Positions 63,260 to 64,000 of a stretch of DNA of 64,000 bases are shown here, in pieces. Numbering within the stretch: the stretch's first letter is position 1; each line of letters begins with the position of its first letter. The DNA lies in contig JBBHKE010001549.1 of NCBI GenBank assembly GCA_037447655.1, positions 1 through 64,000 on the forward strand. The letters run 5' to 3'. The stretch is from Zygnema cylindricum. Its lineage: Eukaryota; Streptophyta; Zygnematophyceae; Zygnematales; Zygnemataceae. The position numbers and the translations under genes were made by a program. The notes below the pieces were generated by a model. The model did no database searches and was not told the DNA's origin. It worked only from the letters and a program-made list of their open reading frames with translations.

Positions 63260-64000
63260 CTGTGATAAAAAAAAAAAATAATAATAATAAATAAATTAGC
63301 ACCCTCCAGCTGAAAAATAATGAGAGGAATAACGTCTGAAAGGGTTCTCCAAAAGAAAAAGAAAAAAAAAACCTGAAACAGGAAAATTGTGAAAAAGGAT
63401 TTAAATACGCCAAACCAGAATTAGTGTTATAAAGTAAAAATCTGTGAATATTGCGAAAAAGGAATTTTAAGTGTCACCAACATCGGAGGGATTTTTTTTT
63501 TAAGAAATTTAAACACCCCAAACCAGAATTAGTATTGCCAATTTTAGAATAATAATTACAATAATTAAAAAAATATGTAAATATATATATACAAATAAAT
63601 AAATAATTATAAATTATAAAAATCAAGAAAATAATGTTAACAAATTTGGAAAAAAAAGAAGTACACCGCGAATTGCTATAAGCGTTGATAACCCTAGTTC
63701 GACACCCCCAAATTTTGACCTTCAAACCTAAGATAGAATTAATAACTTTAATTTTTTCTTTTACGTTAATATAGGTACTGTTTAACTAGCGTTAATTACT
63801 CTAATTTCGACTGTTTTTAAATAGTGTCATGAAATGTGCCAGTCTTCATTATGTGTATAAAGACGTCAACACGGGAAATTGAGTGCGTCGCCACGGAAAA
63901 GCGCACTCAGATTTGATTCCCAGTCATAAAGACGAGGAAACATCGCGAGAACCTGTTCTCACATGTTCAAGCGTCGAATATGTGAACAAAGACTATCGCG
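63260..64000. other. OXA2-like intron/5' part with MITE end
   Basis: AT-rich. At 63664 a MITE end TA/CACCGCGAATTGCTATAAGCG begins, with interior words shared with 37460-37658 (GACACCCCCAAATTTTGACC). Its other end is not clear and may be lost. A duplicated word CACCCCAAACCAGAATTAGT occurs near 63515, and CGCCAAACCAGAATTAGTGT near 63407. No exon is seen. Confidence 0.45.

Overview
This is a nuclear window from a green plant, probably a streptophyte outside the seed plants. Several genes are split by GT-AG introns, with two GC-AG candidates. The plant-type gene set is a Rubisco-LSMT-like SET protein, a TPX2-like spindle protein, a PurB-type adenylosuccinate lyase with a plastid-like leader, PEPKR/CDPK-like kinases and an OXA2-like insertase with TPRs. 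There are short TTTAGGG-like tracts and a type-B carboxylesterase fragment, a family I recall as uncommon in seed plants. The species cannot be named. A 10-N assembly gap lies at 27903-27912.

Layout. 1-3222 (+): 3' part of a SET-domain methyltransferase gene. 6665-14189 (+): TPX2-like gene with purine/pyrimidine-rich introns and decayed exon copies. 14508-16844 (-): transportin-3/importin-13-like gene, first exon plus one later exon. 17543-30401 (+): adenylosuccinate lyase, nine exons that join in phase. Its last exon occurs twice because a ~3 kb block (24890-27902 and 30204-33260) is duplicated; the block also carries the last exon of the convergent kinase gene. Between the copies lie the N gap and two reverse-strand carboxylesterase exons (28199-29156). 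32678-36277 (-): complete four-exon kinase of about 477 codons. 42466-44786 (-): a related kinase whose N-lobe exon is not visible. 55606-57523 (-): unrecognised coiled-coil protein. 59139-63259 (-): C-terminal half of an OXA2-like insertase with TPRs, continuing off the window.

The spaces at 37-42 kb and 45-57 kb are a mobile-element graveyard. They hold TA-flanked MITEs with CACCGCSAATCG-type ends, elements with GTGTTGGGTATCG-type ends and CGATAT-rich cores, a TIR element with a probable 7-bp target duplication, and a 962-bp solo LTR. A paralogous copy of the same locus 3 kb away preserves the empty site of both insertions.

Two motifs recur throughout: CCACGTGG (often GCCACGTGGC) and CGTAC/CCGTACGG. 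The most unusual observation is that two unrelated genes have an identical 16-base 3' splice site, TGTGCTGACGTGGCAG, each being the last unit of a degenerate GCTGAYGTGGCA tandem array in the intron.

The genes are housekeeping functions (purine synthesis, spindle assembly, nuclear import, organelle membrane insertion, signalling) and do not form one pathway. Exon limits come from reading splice sites and phases by eye; no alignment or transcript data were available.
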